A stretch of DNA of 35,850 nt, taken from NCBI GenBank assembly GCA_027460585.1, contig JAPZAP010000051.1, positions 1-35,850 on the forward strand, given 5' to 3'. The notes under the pieces were generated by a model. The model saw only the letters and a program-made list of their open reading frames with translations, was not told where the DNA came from and did not search any database. The stretch comes from Candidatus Methanoperedens sp. GTDB taxonomy: Archaea; Halobacteriota; Methanosarcinia; Methanosarcinales; Methanoperedenaceae. A program made the translations under genes and the position numbers. Shown one piece after another: positions 15,564 through 24,224 of the stretch (within the stretch, counting starts at the first letter, position 1; each line of letters opens with the position of its first letter).

Positions 15564-16719
15564 ATTTCTTGATATTTTTCAGCATGTTCTCAACAAGCGA
15601 AGGAATATCTAATAACTTCTCGGCTTTTACTACATCCTGGGGCTTTGCTGCCGTTGATGGATATTCCGGCACTGCCATACAGCAAGTGGCCGGCTTTGTT
15701 GATGGGCCCAGTGTGCCTATTTTTCTTGCCATATCCGTAATTTCTAGTTTATCAAGCCCGATAAGTGGATGATAGATGGGATATTCCATGCCATACATTT
15801 CTGCAAGCATATTCTCTGATGTCTGCGATGCGACCTGACCCAGTGAAGAGCCTGTGATAATACCATGCGCCTCCTCCATTTTCAGCACTTCGCCTGCGAT
15901 CCGATACATCATGCGCCTGCACAGGACGCAGTTTAAACGGTTATCACAATTATTCAGGAAAGCCAGGAGGTTTTCACCATGCGGCGCTTCATAAACTGTG
16001 AATTTCTTTTGGGGCGACCATTTCTGGAGTATCTCGATACAGTTCATCGCCCTCTCACGTGTAGTATTATCTGAAAAAGGTTCATTGTTCAAATACAGGG
16101 GTATTATTTCGCAGCCGCGTTTCATCATTAACCACGCTGATACAGGAGAATCTATACCGCCGGAAATTAATGCAACCATTTTACCCTGGGTGCCCAGTGG
16201 AAGCCCGCCCACGCCCCTTTCTGATCCTGTGAACACATATCCTTTGTCCTGCCTTATTTCTACGAATATTTCCACATCCGGATCATCAAGGTCAACAGTG
16301 ATACTGCGGTTCATTTTTTCAAATACTGCATCCCCGCAGGCAATACCTATGTCCCGTGATGTGAAATCATGATTCCCGGCCCTTCGAGCCCTTATTGCAA
16401 AAGATTGACCTTCCTTCATTATTTCAGATGCTATCTCGGCGGATAATATGGCAGCTGATGCAAGCGAAGCCTGGCATGTATGAACCGGGCTTGCAGAAAC
16501 TACGCCAAAGACCTTTGTAGCACTTTTAAGTGATTTTGGGTCATCGGTATGAATAAATACTCGTCCCATTTCACGGGTAATCCCAGAATAATTGCATTCA
16601 TCTGCCTTTAGCATTGCCTTCAAGTTCCTGACAAGTATCTGCTCAAACCTTATCCTGACATTCTTGCTTTTCAGGGCGAGTTCATCATAACGGACAAGGA
16701 TTACATCAATAGGTTTCAA
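15556..16719 (-). CDS. thiI: tRNA 4-thiouridine synthase ThiI
   Basis: 387 residues. An N-terminal ferredoxin-like/THUMP region (about 1-165, with KSKNVRIRFEQIL and MGRVFIHTDD) binds the tRNA acceptor end. The PP-loop ATPase has SGGIDSP at 186-192, which adenylates U8. There is no C-terminal rhodanese domain, as in archaeal ThiI; instead the C264-x-x-C267 pair (NCVLC) corresponds to the essential CxxC known from methanococcal ThiI, and a further CC lies in ATCCMAVPEYP. The product makes s4U8, and in other organisms the sulfur for thiamin. mobB lies 139 bp upstream on the same strand. Confidence 0.95.
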   Translation of the reverse strand: MKPIDVILVRYDELALKSKNVRIRFEQILVRNLKAMLKADECNYSGITREMGRVFIHTDDPKSLKSATKVFGVVSASPVHTCQASLASAAILSAEIASEIMKEGQSFAIRARRAGNHDFTSRDIGIACGDAVFEKMNRSITVDLDDPDVEIFVEIRQDKGYVFTGSERGVGGLPLGTQGKMVALISGGIDSPVSAWLMMKRGCEIIPLYLNNEPFSDNTTRERAMNCIEILQKWSPQKKFTVYEAPHGENLLAFLNNCDNRLNCVLCRRMMYRIAGEVLKMEEAHGIITGSSLGQVASQTSENMLAEMYGMEYPIYHPLIGLDKLEITDMARKIGTLGPSTKPATCCMAVPEYPSTAAKPQDVVKAEKLLDIPSLVENMLKNIKKFK

Positions 16720-16858
16720 TTGTTTTCTCCTTATTTTCCAGAATAGAATATGGCTCTTTCATTCTATTACTTGCTTTTATTTCTTTCTCAACTCAATAGT
16801 TATTTCGTGGATGATATCGTTGCTGGAAAAGAGCTGGTTATGTCAAGTGGAAACGGGT

Positions 16859-17323
16859 TCAGGGTTCATTGAGGAATCCCAGAATATTATCAATAACTGC
16901 CCCTATATTCTCAATATTCCCGTCCGTAACCGATATAACCCTGCATCCTCTTTCAAATATCGCTGCATCCTCTTTTTTTTCAACCACGATAATCCGGGGC
17001 TTATCGGATAAAGTGAAACCGTCCGCAAGAACAATATCATTATCTCCAAAATATTTCTCGCAAATCTCTTCAATATTTGTCGGGACCTTTATATTTTTGA
17101 CGAGCGCAAATTTGACGGATGAAGTTATGGCGACCGTTTCAGCCCCGGCCATTGCGTATTTCCATGTATCTTTCCCTTCGATATCGATCTCAAAATCCCC
17201 ATGTTTATGGTATTTCAAAGCTCCCACACTCAAGCCGCGGTTCTTCAAATCCTTTATCAATGCTTCCATCAGTCGGGTCTTAGCTGCCTTATTATTTCCC
17301 AGAATGCAAATCATTGGCGGCAT
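16859..17323 (-). CDS. mobB: Molybdopterin-guanine dinucleotide biosynthesis protein MobB
   Basis: 154 residues, MobB/TPR-type P-loop protein that helps guanylylation of the molybdenum or tungsten cofactor. MICILGNN opens the first strand; the body KDLKNRGLSVGALKYHKHGDFEIDIEGKDTWKYAMAGAE is the conserved MobB core with the HxH-like HKHGDFEID and the TWKYAxAGA motif. DIVLADGFTLSDKPRIIVV is the Walker B-like strand. The P-loop is odd: GNNKAAKT at 9-16 instead of GxSGSGKT, so two glycines are missing although the Lys-Thr is kept. It overlaps the 3' end of fdhD by 13 bp, so the two are translated together. Confidence 0.9.
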   Translation of the reverse strand: MPPMICILGNNKAAKTRLMEALIKDLKNRGLSVGALKYHKHGDFEIDIEGKDTWKYAMAGAETVAITSSVKFALVKNIKVPTNIEEICEKYFGDNDIVLADGFTLSDKPRIIVVEKKEDAAIFERGCRVISVTDGNIENIGAVIDNILGFLNEP

Positions 17324-18063
17324 AAAAGCCTCTCAGGATGCGAAAAAACTGTTATTTTATTATGGGATACAAAACACACAAGACAAACTCCAGTCCTTTG
17401 CGCCGCATCAATACCAGAATTAAGGGGAGCGGTTTTTGAAGCAACAAGCGGTATCCCTGCCCGCGCAGCTTTTAATACCATGCCGGCAGACTGCCTTCCG
17501 GATGAAAAAATGAAATGTTCACTAACATCTATCCCATTAAGATACGCGTATCCCACAACCTTATCAAAAGCATTATGTCTTCCGACATCGATGGCTTTTG
17601 TGACACAATCTCCTTCTGTGTTCATAAGGCATGCTGCATGCGTTCCATGCGTTTCTTTGTAAATTTCTGATTCAAGGAATCCAAGGCTTTTGCATATTGG
17701 ATATACACTAAATCTTGTGCCTGAAGTAATAAATATCGATTCATTTTCATCCCATTTTACACCCACGCAGCCAGATGATCTTAATTCGCGCCACAGTTCA
17801 AGATGCTCGGTTTCATCTATCGTGACATATATCCGTTTTTCGTCAATTTTGAAATCGGTAATATGTTCCGCATTTTTCACAAGACCCTCGCAAATGAGAT
17901 ATCCAATGGCGAGTTCTTTTAACATTTCAGGCGTAGCAAGTATTGATGCTATTGGCAGTTTGTTTACAAATAGTTCAATTGTACCCTCAACTGCCACGGT
18001 ATAAATTTTTTCATGCACTGTGTTGCCATTGTGCTCGATTGCTGTATAATTTTTTGTATACAT
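17311..18063 (-). CDS. fdhD: Formate dehydrogenase accessory sulfurtransferase FdhD
   Basis: 250 residues from ATG 18063. A TTG at 18120 keeps the frame and would add 19 residues overlapping mobA; I prefer the ATG because the added part lacks family features. Hallmarks are SSGCVGVKW with a single Cys, THGTHAACLMN, DVGRHNAFDKVVGYA, FSSGRQSAGMVLKAARAGIPLVASKTAPLNSGIDAAQRTG. FdhD passes sulfur from a cysteine desulfurase to the Mo/W-bis-MGD cofactor of formate dehydrogenase-type enzymes. E. coli FdhD has a CxxC; here only one Cys of the pair is evident, as in several homologues. Sits between mobA and mobB in a cofactor-maturation operon, pointing to Mo/W oxidoreductases such as formylmethanofuran or formate dehydrogenase. 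Confidence 0.93.
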   Translation of the reverse strand: MYTKNYTAIEHNGNTVHEKIYTVAVEGTIELFVNKLPIASILATPEMLKELAIGYLICEGLVKNAEHITDFKIDEKRIYVTIDETEHLELWRELRSSGCVGVKWDENESIFITSGTRFSVYPICKSLGFLESEIYKETHGTHAACLMNTEGDCVTKAIDVGRHNAFDKVVGYAYLNGIDVSEHFIFSSGRQSAGMVLKAARAGIPLVASKTAPLNSGIDAAQRTGVCLVCFVSHNKITVFSHPERLLCRQ

Positions 18064-18109
18064 TGTAAATATGGTCTTAATTGATTGGATGGGTATTGGT
18101 CTATCGATA

Positions 18110-18721
18110 TTATTGGTCAATATTATTTGTTATTTGTTCCATGTCTTCTGGCGTATTGATATTTATAAATGTTCTTAAGTCCGGGTCGATCTTCCTGATA
18201 GTTTCTATACTTATATAATTCACATTTATTCTAAATATCGGAGCAATGATCGTATTCTCCCCAAGCTCTATTGCTTTTCTTGACTCACGTATCATTGATT
18301 TGCATCTGTAAACCGCATGGAGAGGCTCAAGAAAACCGTCTTCCCAGCGTGGAATAGCTGCTTCGTAAGCTTCACTCAACCTGAAAAGCATTTTTACAAC
18401 ATTCTCATTAATAAAAGGCATATCACATGCGCCTATAAAGCAAAATTCATTCTTGCAAAGAGTAAGACCTGATAACATTCCTGAAAGCGGACCTTTATTT
18501 TCAAACTCATCATTGGCATAAGTGTATCCAGGCATTATTTGTTTTAATACATCTCCCTGCGATTTATCGCGAACTGAAATTATGATCTCATCGACAACAT
18601 TCTCAAGACTCTTTATGACGTAATCTATCAGTGGTTTCCCATTAATGACCATGAGAGCCTTTTCCCTGTTACCCATGCGTTTTCCCCTGCCTCCCGCAAG
18701 GATGATCGCGGAATATGCCAT
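18110..18721 (-). CDS. mobA: Molybdenum cofactor guanylyltransferase MobA
   Basis: 203 residues. The nucleotidyltransferase signature LAGGRGKRMGNREKALM opens the protein, followed by GPLSGMLSGL and the metal-binding FIGACDMPF. MobA transfers GMP from GTP to Mo-molybdopterin, making the MGD form used by formylmethanofuran and formate dehydrogenases. The gene begins 15 bp after radC and is followed by fdhD and the MobB gene on the same strand, so radC-mobA-fdhD-mobB is probably one transcript. Confidence 0.95.
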   Translation of the reverse strand: MAYSAIILAGGRGKRMGNREKALMVINGKPLIDYVIKSLENVVDEIIISVRDKSQGDVLKQIMPGYTYANDEFENKGPLSGMLSGLTLCKNEFCFIGACDMPFINENVVKMLFRLSEAYEAAIPRWEDGFLEPLHAVYRCKSMIRESRKAIELGENTIIAPIFRINVNYISIETIRKIDPDLRTFININTPEDMEQITNNIDQ

Positions 18722-18736
18722 GTTACTTCTCCCGGT

Positions 18737-19423
18737 TCAGATGTGACCTGCCTCTTTCAGGCTGAAATGCTTTCCATCGCCTATTATCACATGGTCAAGA
18801 ACTGTTATTCCCATAATATTTCCGGTCTCGACTAATTTTTTTGTTATTTCAATATCTTCCCTGCTTGGCGTAGGGTCGCCTGAGGGATGATTATGCGCTA
18901 CAATTATATGGGCCGCTGATTCGGCCAGCGCGAGCTTGAACACTTCCCTTGGGTGCACGACGTTGGCATTTAATGAACCTATGGAAATAACTTCCTCTTT
19001 TAATATCTGGTTCTTTGTATCAAGACAAAGTTCGATGAACATTTCCTTTTTCTGTTCCCTCATTCGCGGGAATAATCGCCTGTAAACATCTTCGGGTGAG
19101 CTTATCTTGGGCTTTTCTACGCTATTGAAAGATTCAAGTCGCCTTGCTATCTCAAAACATGCTGAAATCTGTGCAGCTTTACTTTCCTTGATCCCATGAA
19201 CTTTCATTAATTGTGTGATATTTATTTGTGAGAGCTGTTTAATGTTATATTCCCCAAGAATCCTCTGGGAGAGGTTTATAACATTCTCCTGTTTCGAACC
19301 AGTCCGCAGGATTATCGCGAGGAGTTCAGAATCGCTCAATGCCGAAGCTCCGTTCTTTATAAGCCTCTCACGTGGTCGTTCCTCTTTTTGCATATCAAGG
19401 ATCCTTATCTTATAGTCCTGCAT
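18737..19423 (-). CDS. radC: RadC family JAB/MPN domain protein
   Basis: 228 residues from ATG 19423; a TTG four codons upstream is less likely. The N-terminal helix-hairpin-helix part (ERPRERLIKNGASALSDSELLAIILRTG, then VHGIKESKAAQI) precedes the JAMM motif HNHPSGDPTPSREDIEIT, with the upstream Glu in EEVISIGSLNANVVHPREVF. All zinc and catalytic residues of a JAMM metalloprotease-like site are kept. Despite the name, a direct DNA repair role has not been confirmed for this family. Heads the apparent radC-mobA-fdhD-mobB run. Confidence 0.95.
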   Translation of the reverse strand: MQDYKIRILDMQKEERPRERLIKNGASALSDSELLAIILRTGSKQENVINLSQRILGEYNIKQLSQINITQLMKVHGIKESKAAQISACFEIARRLESFNSVEKPKISSPEDVYRRLFPRMREQKKEMFIELCLDTKNQILKEEVISIGSLNANVVHPREVFKLALAESAAHIIVAHNHPSGDPTPSREDIEITKKLVETGNIMGITVLDHVIIGDGKHFSLKEAGHI

Positions 19424-19535
19424 AGGTGCGTACAATTAATTTCATACGCATAATATTTTCCTATGATGGACTACATCATGTATAAAACAATAGAACTATA
19501 ACAATAATCTCACATATTGGGTCATGAGGTATAAA

Positions 19536-19694
19536 ATGGAAGAAATCGATATTGTTCTTGAGATGGACGGGAAAAAAATTCCCATGAATGATTTTGTAAA
19601 AAAGATCCTCTGCGGTATGATCAAAGGTTCAATTGAAACCCTTCATGGAGTTGGGGATGATTGGAAAACTGCAAATATCAGGTTGAACCGGTAA
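19536..19694 (+). CDS. Small 52-residue protein, unknown function
   Basis: MEEIDIVLEMDGKKIPMNDF opens it, and it ends DDWKTANIRLNR. GAGGT at 19526-19530, 5 nt before the ATG, is an excellent ribosome-binding site. An ATG at 19524 is in frame but overlaps this SD. The sequence looks like a beta-hairpin (IDIVLEMDGKKIPM) plus helix (NDFVKKILCGMIKGSIETLHGV) plus closing strand, a fold I associate with small proteins of methanogens, but I cannot name a family. It stands alone between the divergent radC and a convergent membrane protein gene. Confidence 0.75.
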   Translation: MEEIDIVLEMDGKKIPMNDFVKKILCGMIKGSIETLHGVGDDWKTANIRLNR

Positions 19695-19739
19695 TTCCGG
19701 TTAACTTTAAAACAGTTTTTATCAACTTGAAAAAATAAA

Positions 19740-20102
19740 TTACGTGACAGAACTGTCCTTTATGCTTCTGTATATCATGATTACAAAAGTTATCAGGATA
19801 AAACTGAGAATCAATCCTAAAATCCTTTGTAAATCTTCTATGAATAACAATGAATTTGATGGCAAAAAATGCGGAATATAGATTAAAGCAACATGAAGAA
19901 TTAAAACGAAAGCAAATGCTGCTAATAATATGAACGCTTTCTTGATCTCACAGTATTTTAGAAAGATCCTCGACCTGATAATATCCTGGTCTTTTTTCCA
20001 TAAATAAATAGTTATATACATCAAAACAACGAAAGTGACTATTGCTATAGGTAATACCAATAACTCATTTATAACTTCTAAAACGTTTTTTATATCCATC
20101 AT
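19740..20102 (-). CDS. Three-helix membrane protein, unknown function
   Basis: 120 residues starting with two ATGs. Three hydrophobic segments are visible: about 13-34 (ELLVLPIAIVTFVVLMYITI), 55-77 (AFILLAAFAFVLILHVALIYI) and 90-112 (LGLILSFILITFVIMIY). A basic stretch (KKDQDIIRSR) follows the first helix, which places that loop in the cytoplasm. No catalytic motif is seen and I do not recognise the family. It converges on the 52-codon gene and diverges from the heme cluster. Confidence 0.75.
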   Translation of the reverse strand: MMDIKNVLEVINELLVLPIAIVTFVVLMYITIYLWKKDQDIIRSRIFLKYCEIKKAFILLAAFAFVLILHVALIYIPHFLPSNSLLFIEDLQRILGLILSFILITFVIMIYRSIKDSSVT

Positions 20103-20190
20103 ATTAATGTATCCGAAGCGATATATTGAATAGGCTTATTCCTATCTCGATTCTTATATGAATGATCACTAAATAAATATATCTGATACC

Positions 20191-20649
20191 ATGGACGAAA
20201 TTGATATAAAATTATTGAAACTTATACAGGACGGAATACAGATAATTCCTGAACCGTTTGGATTAATTGCAGAAGAATTGAAACTTTCCGAAACGCAAGT
20301 CATTGAGCGGCTGAACGAAATGATAAAAGATGGCGTTATCAGGCGATTTGGAGCTTCTATCGGGCACAGGGCTATTGGAATAACGGCAAATGCCATGTGC
20401 ACGTGGAATGTTCCAGATGATAAAGTGGAAGAAGTCGGAGCCATTATGGCAGGTTTCCCGGAAGTTACCCATTGTTATGAACGACCGCGTTATCCAGATT
20501 GGAAATACAATCTCTTCACGATGGTGCATGCATACTCACGCGAGGAATGTGAGAAGATCGCAAAAGAGATATCTCTTGCAACCGGGATAAAGGATTATAG
20601 TATACTTTTCAGTGAACGTGAATTCAAGAAAACAGGCGTGAGGTTATGA
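20191..20649 (+). CDS. ahbB: Siroheme decarboxylase subunit (AhbB-type)
   Basis: 152 residues, Lrp/AsnC-like architecture. An N-terminal winged helix (DEIDIKLLKLIQDGIQIIPEPF ... VIERLNEMIKDGVIRRFGA) is followed by a RAM-like core with the decarboxylase signatures HCYERPRYPDWKYNLFTMVH and a closing FSEREFKKTGVRL. AhbA and AhbB together turn siroheme into 12,18-didecarboxysiroheme in the siroheme-dependent heme pathway of archaea and sulfate reducers. The RRFGASIGHRxxGxxxNAM stretch fits AhbB/NirL-like subunits better than AhbA; the A/B call is tentative, and the partner is not in the window. The stop overlaps the next ATG (ATGA). Confidence 0.85.
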   Translation: MDEIDIKLLKLIQDGIQIIPEPFGLIAEELKLSETQVIERLNEMIKDGVIRRFGASIGHRAIGITANAMCTWNVPDDKVEEVGAIMAGFPEVTHCYERPRYPDWKYNLFTMVHAYSREECEKIAKEISLATGIKDYSILFSEREFKKTGVRL

Positions 20650-21281
20650 ATGAATTTTTACCTTTAATGATCGACCTTCACGAAAAAGAGATAGTAATTT
20701 TCGGAGGAGGAGAAGTGGGTGAGCGCAAAGCTGCCCTTTTTTGTGAGCATGCAACCGTCAAAGTTGTAAGCAAGGAATTTACTCCCGGATTGGATCGTTT
20801 ATATAAGGAAGGAAAGATAGAACTTATCAAGGTAAACAATATAGGCGAAAACGAAATCGCTTCTTTTTTGAATGATGCTTTTATTGTTATTCCAGCAACC
20901 AATGATCCGGTCTTTAATGAGAAAATAGCAAAGATCGCAAAAGTCCGCAGAAAATTTATCAACCGTGTGGATGAGATAGGAAATATTATCGTCCCTTCAG
21001 TTATCATGAGAGGCGATATCGTGATCGGCATTTCCACAGGTGGCCAAAGTCCCGCTCTTTCAAAATACATTCGCCAGAAAATAGAAGATGTCATAACTCC
21101 TGAATTCGCGCATATGTCGCGGCTTCAAAACGAAATCCGGGAAAAATTGAAATCCATGGTTAATGACCAGAAAAAACGTAAAGATATTTTATGGAATATC
21201 ATTAATGATGATGATGTTTGGAACTCCCTGCGGGAATCATATGAAAAAGCATATATGACAGCATCAAAGCATATAAGATAA
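20646..21281 (+). CDS. Precorrin-2 dehydrogenase / sirohydrochlorin ferrochelatase-like
   Basis: 211 residues, homologous to Met8p/SirC and the N-terminal half of CysG. FLPLMIDLHEKEIVIFGGGEVGERKAALF holds the NAD-binding GGGxVGxRK loop; VIPATNDPVFNEKIAK and GDIVIGISTGGQSPALSKYIRQKIED are the conserved second half. It oxidises precorrin-2 to sirohydrochlorin with NAD and, in the bifunctional forms, may insert iron to give siroheme. Four-base overlap with the siroheme decarboxylase gene and 26 bp before hemA: product and next enzyme of one pathway in one operon. Confidence 0.93.
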   Translation: MNEFLPLMIDLHEKEIVIFGGGEVGERKAALFCEHATVKVVSKEFTPGLDRLYKEGKIELIKVNNIGENEIASFLNDAFIVIPATNDPVFNEKIAKIAKVRRKFINRVDEIGNIIVPSVIMRGDIVIGISTGGQSPALSKYIRQKIEDVITPEFAHMSRLQNEIREKLKSMVNDQKKRKDILWNIINDDDVWNSLRESYEKAYMTASKHIR

Positions 21282-21307
21282 AACGAACACAAAAATAGGA
21301 ATAATTA

Positions 21308-22564
21308 ATGACCGAAATATCAAGCATGCTAATCACGCATACCAAGGCGACCATTGTGGAAATGGAAGGAGCCTGGCATGGCGGCATAGAACAGCTCCTG
21401 GTGCACCTGAAGTCACATGAACTTGTTGAGGAATGTGCGGTCTTAAAAACCTGCAACAGGGTTGAAGTTTATGTGGTCTCACCAAAAGGGAGCAAAGTAC
21501 TTTTTGATTTTGCAAAACATATGAAAGTCTCGTCACGAATCATTGATTTCCTCGATCATGATGAATCACTGAGACATCTCTTGCGCCTGACTTCGGGTCT
21601 TGAGTCAATGATCGTAGGCGAAGACCAGATACTTGGACAGGTAAAAGAATTGTTCTTGATGGCAAAGAAAGCCGGAGCAGTTGGAAAGACCCTCGATACC
21701 GCCTTCAATAAGTCAATCCAGGTGGGAAAGCGCACGAGAAACGAGACGGGAATAAATAAAGGTTCAGTATCCATCGGTTCAGCTGCTGTGGAATTAGCTG
21801 AAAAGGAGCTTGGGGGACTTGAGGGAAAGACGGTAATGGTAATTGGGGCAGGGGAAATGGGAACACTTGTCGCTAAAGCGCTTGCCAATAAGAATATCAA
21901 GGTAATTTATGTAGCTAACAGGACATTCGATAAGGCAGAAACTCTTGCATGCGAATTAAACGGAAAAGCCGTGCAATATGATTTAATGGAGAAATATATT
22001 CCCAGATCTGATGTCGTGATAAGCGCCACCAAAGCGCCGCATTTTGTCCTGACGCATGAGATAATGTCAAGATTGATGAAAGAACGCAATAAGGATATTA
22101 TGCTTGTCGATATTGGAAATCCCAGGAATATCGAAGGCAGCGTAAGTGAAATACCCGGAGTCAGCCTTCACAATATTGATAGTTTAAGAAGCATCAGTGA
22201 AGCAAACCTGGAAAAGCGAAGGAGCGAAGCAAAAAAGGCAGAGATAATAATAGAAGAGGAACTGGGTCTTCTTAAGAAACAGTATAAGCGCCAGCAAGCG
22301 GATAACATAATTTCAGCTCTTTATTCCAAGGTCGAGCAAATCCGGGAAAAGGAACGCGAAACAGCAATAAATAAACTGAAATCAAGACATACGATCGGCG
22401 ATATAGAGCGCGAAGTCCTTGATGATATGACGCATTCTTTTGCCAAACAGATCCTGGCCGAACCAACCAAAATCTTAAGGAATGCCGCTGAACACGATGA
22501 TGAAAGATTCCTGGATACGGTTGCTGAATTGTTCAAATTGAAAGAAACAAAAGTGAAGACATAA
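21308..22564 (+). CDS. hemA: Glutamyl-tRNA reductase
   Basis: 418 residues. The catalytic cysteine is C49 in LKTCNRVEVY. The substrate-site motif GLESMIVGEDQILGQVKELF, the NADPH domain VMVIGAGEMGTLVAKALANK, and the long dimerisation helix in the C-terminal third are all present. It reduces glutamyl-tRNA(Glu) to glutamate-1-semialdehyde, the first committed step to tetrapyrroles (F430, siroheme, heme, cobamides). Clustering with the siroheme enzymes joins the entry of the pathway to its siroheme branch. Confidence 0.97.
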   Translation: MTEISSMLITHTKATIVEMEGAWHGGIEQLLVHLKSHELVEECAVLKTCNRVEVYVVSPKGSKVLFDFAKHMKVSSRIIDFLDHDESLRHLLRLTSGLESMIVGEDQILGQVKELFLMAKKAGAVGKTLDTAFNKSIQVGKRTRNETGINKGSVSIGSAAVELAEKELGGLEGKTVMVIGAGEMGTLVAKALANKNIKVIYVANRTFDKAETLACELNGKAVQYDLMEKYIPRSDVVISATKAPHFVLTHEIMSRLMKERNKDIMLVDIGNPRNIEGSVSEIPGVSLHNIDSLRSISEANLEKRRSEAKKAEIIIEEELGLLKKQYKRQQADNIISALYSKVEQIREKERETAINKLKSRHTIGDIEREVLDDMTHSFAKQILAEPTKILRNAAEHDDERFLDTVAELFKLKETKVKT

Positions 22565-22569
22565 GGGAC

Positions 22570-23232
22570 CTAAACAAGCTCTGCGTCAATTACTTTCAGC
22601 ACCCCGTGATCGCCCATCCATATCTTCTTTGTTTCAATAAGTTTAATCTTTTTGCTGTAATAAGGCGCATTTAGCACAAGCGTCTCATATTCGCCGCCCT
22701 CGCCGGCAAGATGTACCCTGTACTTGCGATTCAGCTCTTTAAGGTCAGCTATCATCTTTTTGTCAAAACGCCTGCCCAGCCATGACTCATCCATACCGCC
22801 GGCAGCGACCTTAACCATAATGATATCCATACATTCGATCATTTCGAAAAGCAGGCTTTCCGGGTCTTTATGCCACAAAGGAGCATACATAATGAGTCCA
22901 AGTTCATTGCAAATATGCCTCACCCGCGATGCCTGGTATTCTGATTCGATCGCTCCCACTGCAACGCCTTCTACTTTCAGGTGTGAAAGGGCTTTTTTGA
23001 GGTCATCAAGTTCTTTTTCCTTCTCGCCAGATGATATCTGTGACGTTAAAGGAATGCCGCACGCCTGTGAGATGAGGCTTGTCAGGTGGATATTAGCAGA
23101 ATGGAACATGTATGAGTCTTCATTTGCCGGTTTGATCGTAACAAGGTTTGTTACAACATGTCCTTCCTGAAGTGCTTTATATATGGCAAATGAGGAATCC
23201 TTGCCTCCAGATATGAGTGCTGCTAGCTTCAT
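22570..23232 (-). CDS. dph6: Diphthine-ammonia ligase-like ATP pyrophosphatase
   Basis: 220 residues. The PP-loop SGGKDSS is at 8-14, followed by the Dph6 family blocks VKVAAGGMDESWLGRR and HLAGEGGEYETLVLNAP. Dph6 completes diphthamide on elongation factor 2 by amidating diphthine with ammonia and ATP. Archaeal members of this family (MJ0570-type) are assigned this role by homology to the yeast enzyme. Converges on hemA with 5 bp between stops, and is downstream of UPF0212 and DUF357 in a likely operon. Confidence 0.9.
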   Translation of the reverse strand: MKLAALISGGKDSSFAIYKALQEGHVVTNLVTIKPANEDSYMFHSANIHLTSLISQACGIPLTSQISSGEKEKELDDLKKALSHLKVEGVAVGAIESEYQASRVRHICNELGLIMYAPLWHKDPESLLFEMIECMDIIMVKVAAGGMDESWLGRRFDKKMIADLKELNRKYRVHLAGEGGEYETLVLNAPYYSKKIKLIETKKIWMGDHGVLKVIDAELV

Positions 23233-23244
23233 TTTTATGAGAAT

Positions 23245-23634
23245 TTATTCTTCAGTTAAGACTTTACCTTTCGAGTTCTTTTTTTCCCTTCCGCCTTCAA
23301 ATTCGTCTACGTCAACAACATTTAGCGGCGTATTTCTCAAAGCTTTCCCTATTGTGGACTTGGCTATTCGTGCGCCATGCTCCTCATTTTCCGCATCGTA
23401 CACTTTCATCTCAAGCAGAACTCCTACAAGAGCAGTACCTGCTGCCATAAATACGCTGTCAAAAGCCTCACCACATGCAGGGCAGCTTGTTGTTCCAACT
23501 TCTATCTCCACGAAATTAAGGTCGGGATTAAGCATCTTCCCAACTTCAGATATCGCTATATTCATTGCATCTTCAACACTTTCTACACTTTTCACAAGCC
23601 AGGCCGCTTCAAGCGTAACAATATAATTTGACAT
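23245..23634 (-). CDS. UPF0212 (DUF555) family protein
   Basis: 129 residues from ATG 23634; the frame is open to a TTG at 23652, but the family starts [14 protein letters not shown] as here. Further family blocks are [31 protein letters not shown] with a CPxCG zinc-knuckle half, and [21 protein letters not shown]. Found throughout euryarchaea; function unknown. GAGG precedes the ATG. Lies between DUF357 and dph6, with 12-14 bp gaps, suggesting co-transcription. Confidence 0.9.
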   Translation of the reverse strand: MSNYIVTLEAAWLVKSVESVEDAMNIAISEVGKMLNPDLNFVEIEVGTTSCPACGEAFDSVFMAAGTALVGVLLEMKVYDAENEEHGARIAKSTIGKALRNTPLNVVDVDEFEGGREKKNSKGKVLTEE

Positions 23635-23648
23635 TTTATTTTTCCTCT

Positions 23649-23957
23649 TCAAATTGTAAACAGGTTTTCATCACTTACTTTAAACACGCCGAGTTTTACA
23701 CCGGCATCCAGCCACGCATGTCCATAACTGAAACAAACGAGAGCATTCACCAAATCCCCTTCTTCCACAAAGTGCATCCCGTCGTCGTAGTAGGAACTGG
23801 CCATATTTGAAAAATCTTCACACACTTTTCTTAAATGGGAATTTTCCTGTACGCCTATTTCAAAGGATTTCAAAGCTTTACGTAAGAGCTCTTCATATCT
23901 TTTTACTTTTTCTGGAAGGATAGCGTGCTGTTTCACTTTTCTGTAATATACAGGCAA
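23649..23957 (-). CDS. DUF357 family protein
   Basis: 102 residues, all-helical. The family signature is clear: [42 protein letters not shown]357 proteins are small archaeal helical-bundle proteins of unknown role, often next to UPF0212-type genes, as here (14 bp gap to the UPF0212 ATG). No membrane segment or metal site is seen. Confidence 0.92.
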   Translation of the reverse strand: MPVYYRKVKQHAILPEKVKRYEELLRKALKSFEIGVQENSHLRKVCEDFSNMASSYYDDGMHFVEEGDLVNALVCFSYGHAWLDAGVKLGVFKVSDENLFTI

Positions 23958-24224
23958 TGATATGTAAAGGTTGTTGTAATACTTATATAAAAATAAGAAC
24001 GTCGATAAAAATGATGATTAGAAAAGGTAGAGGATTTCAAGAGTTCATGGATAGATTGTGGATAGGATAGGAAGTGAATCTTGTTGAATGTTATTTATCC
24101 TCTACGCATACATTAATTGGTTATATGCTTTAATATTATTTTTCCAAGATTATACCCAAATTCCCCCCAGAAGCATCATTTGAACCATGATTGAAAGAAT
24201 CTGCTGATCGACAGCGCACCTGCC

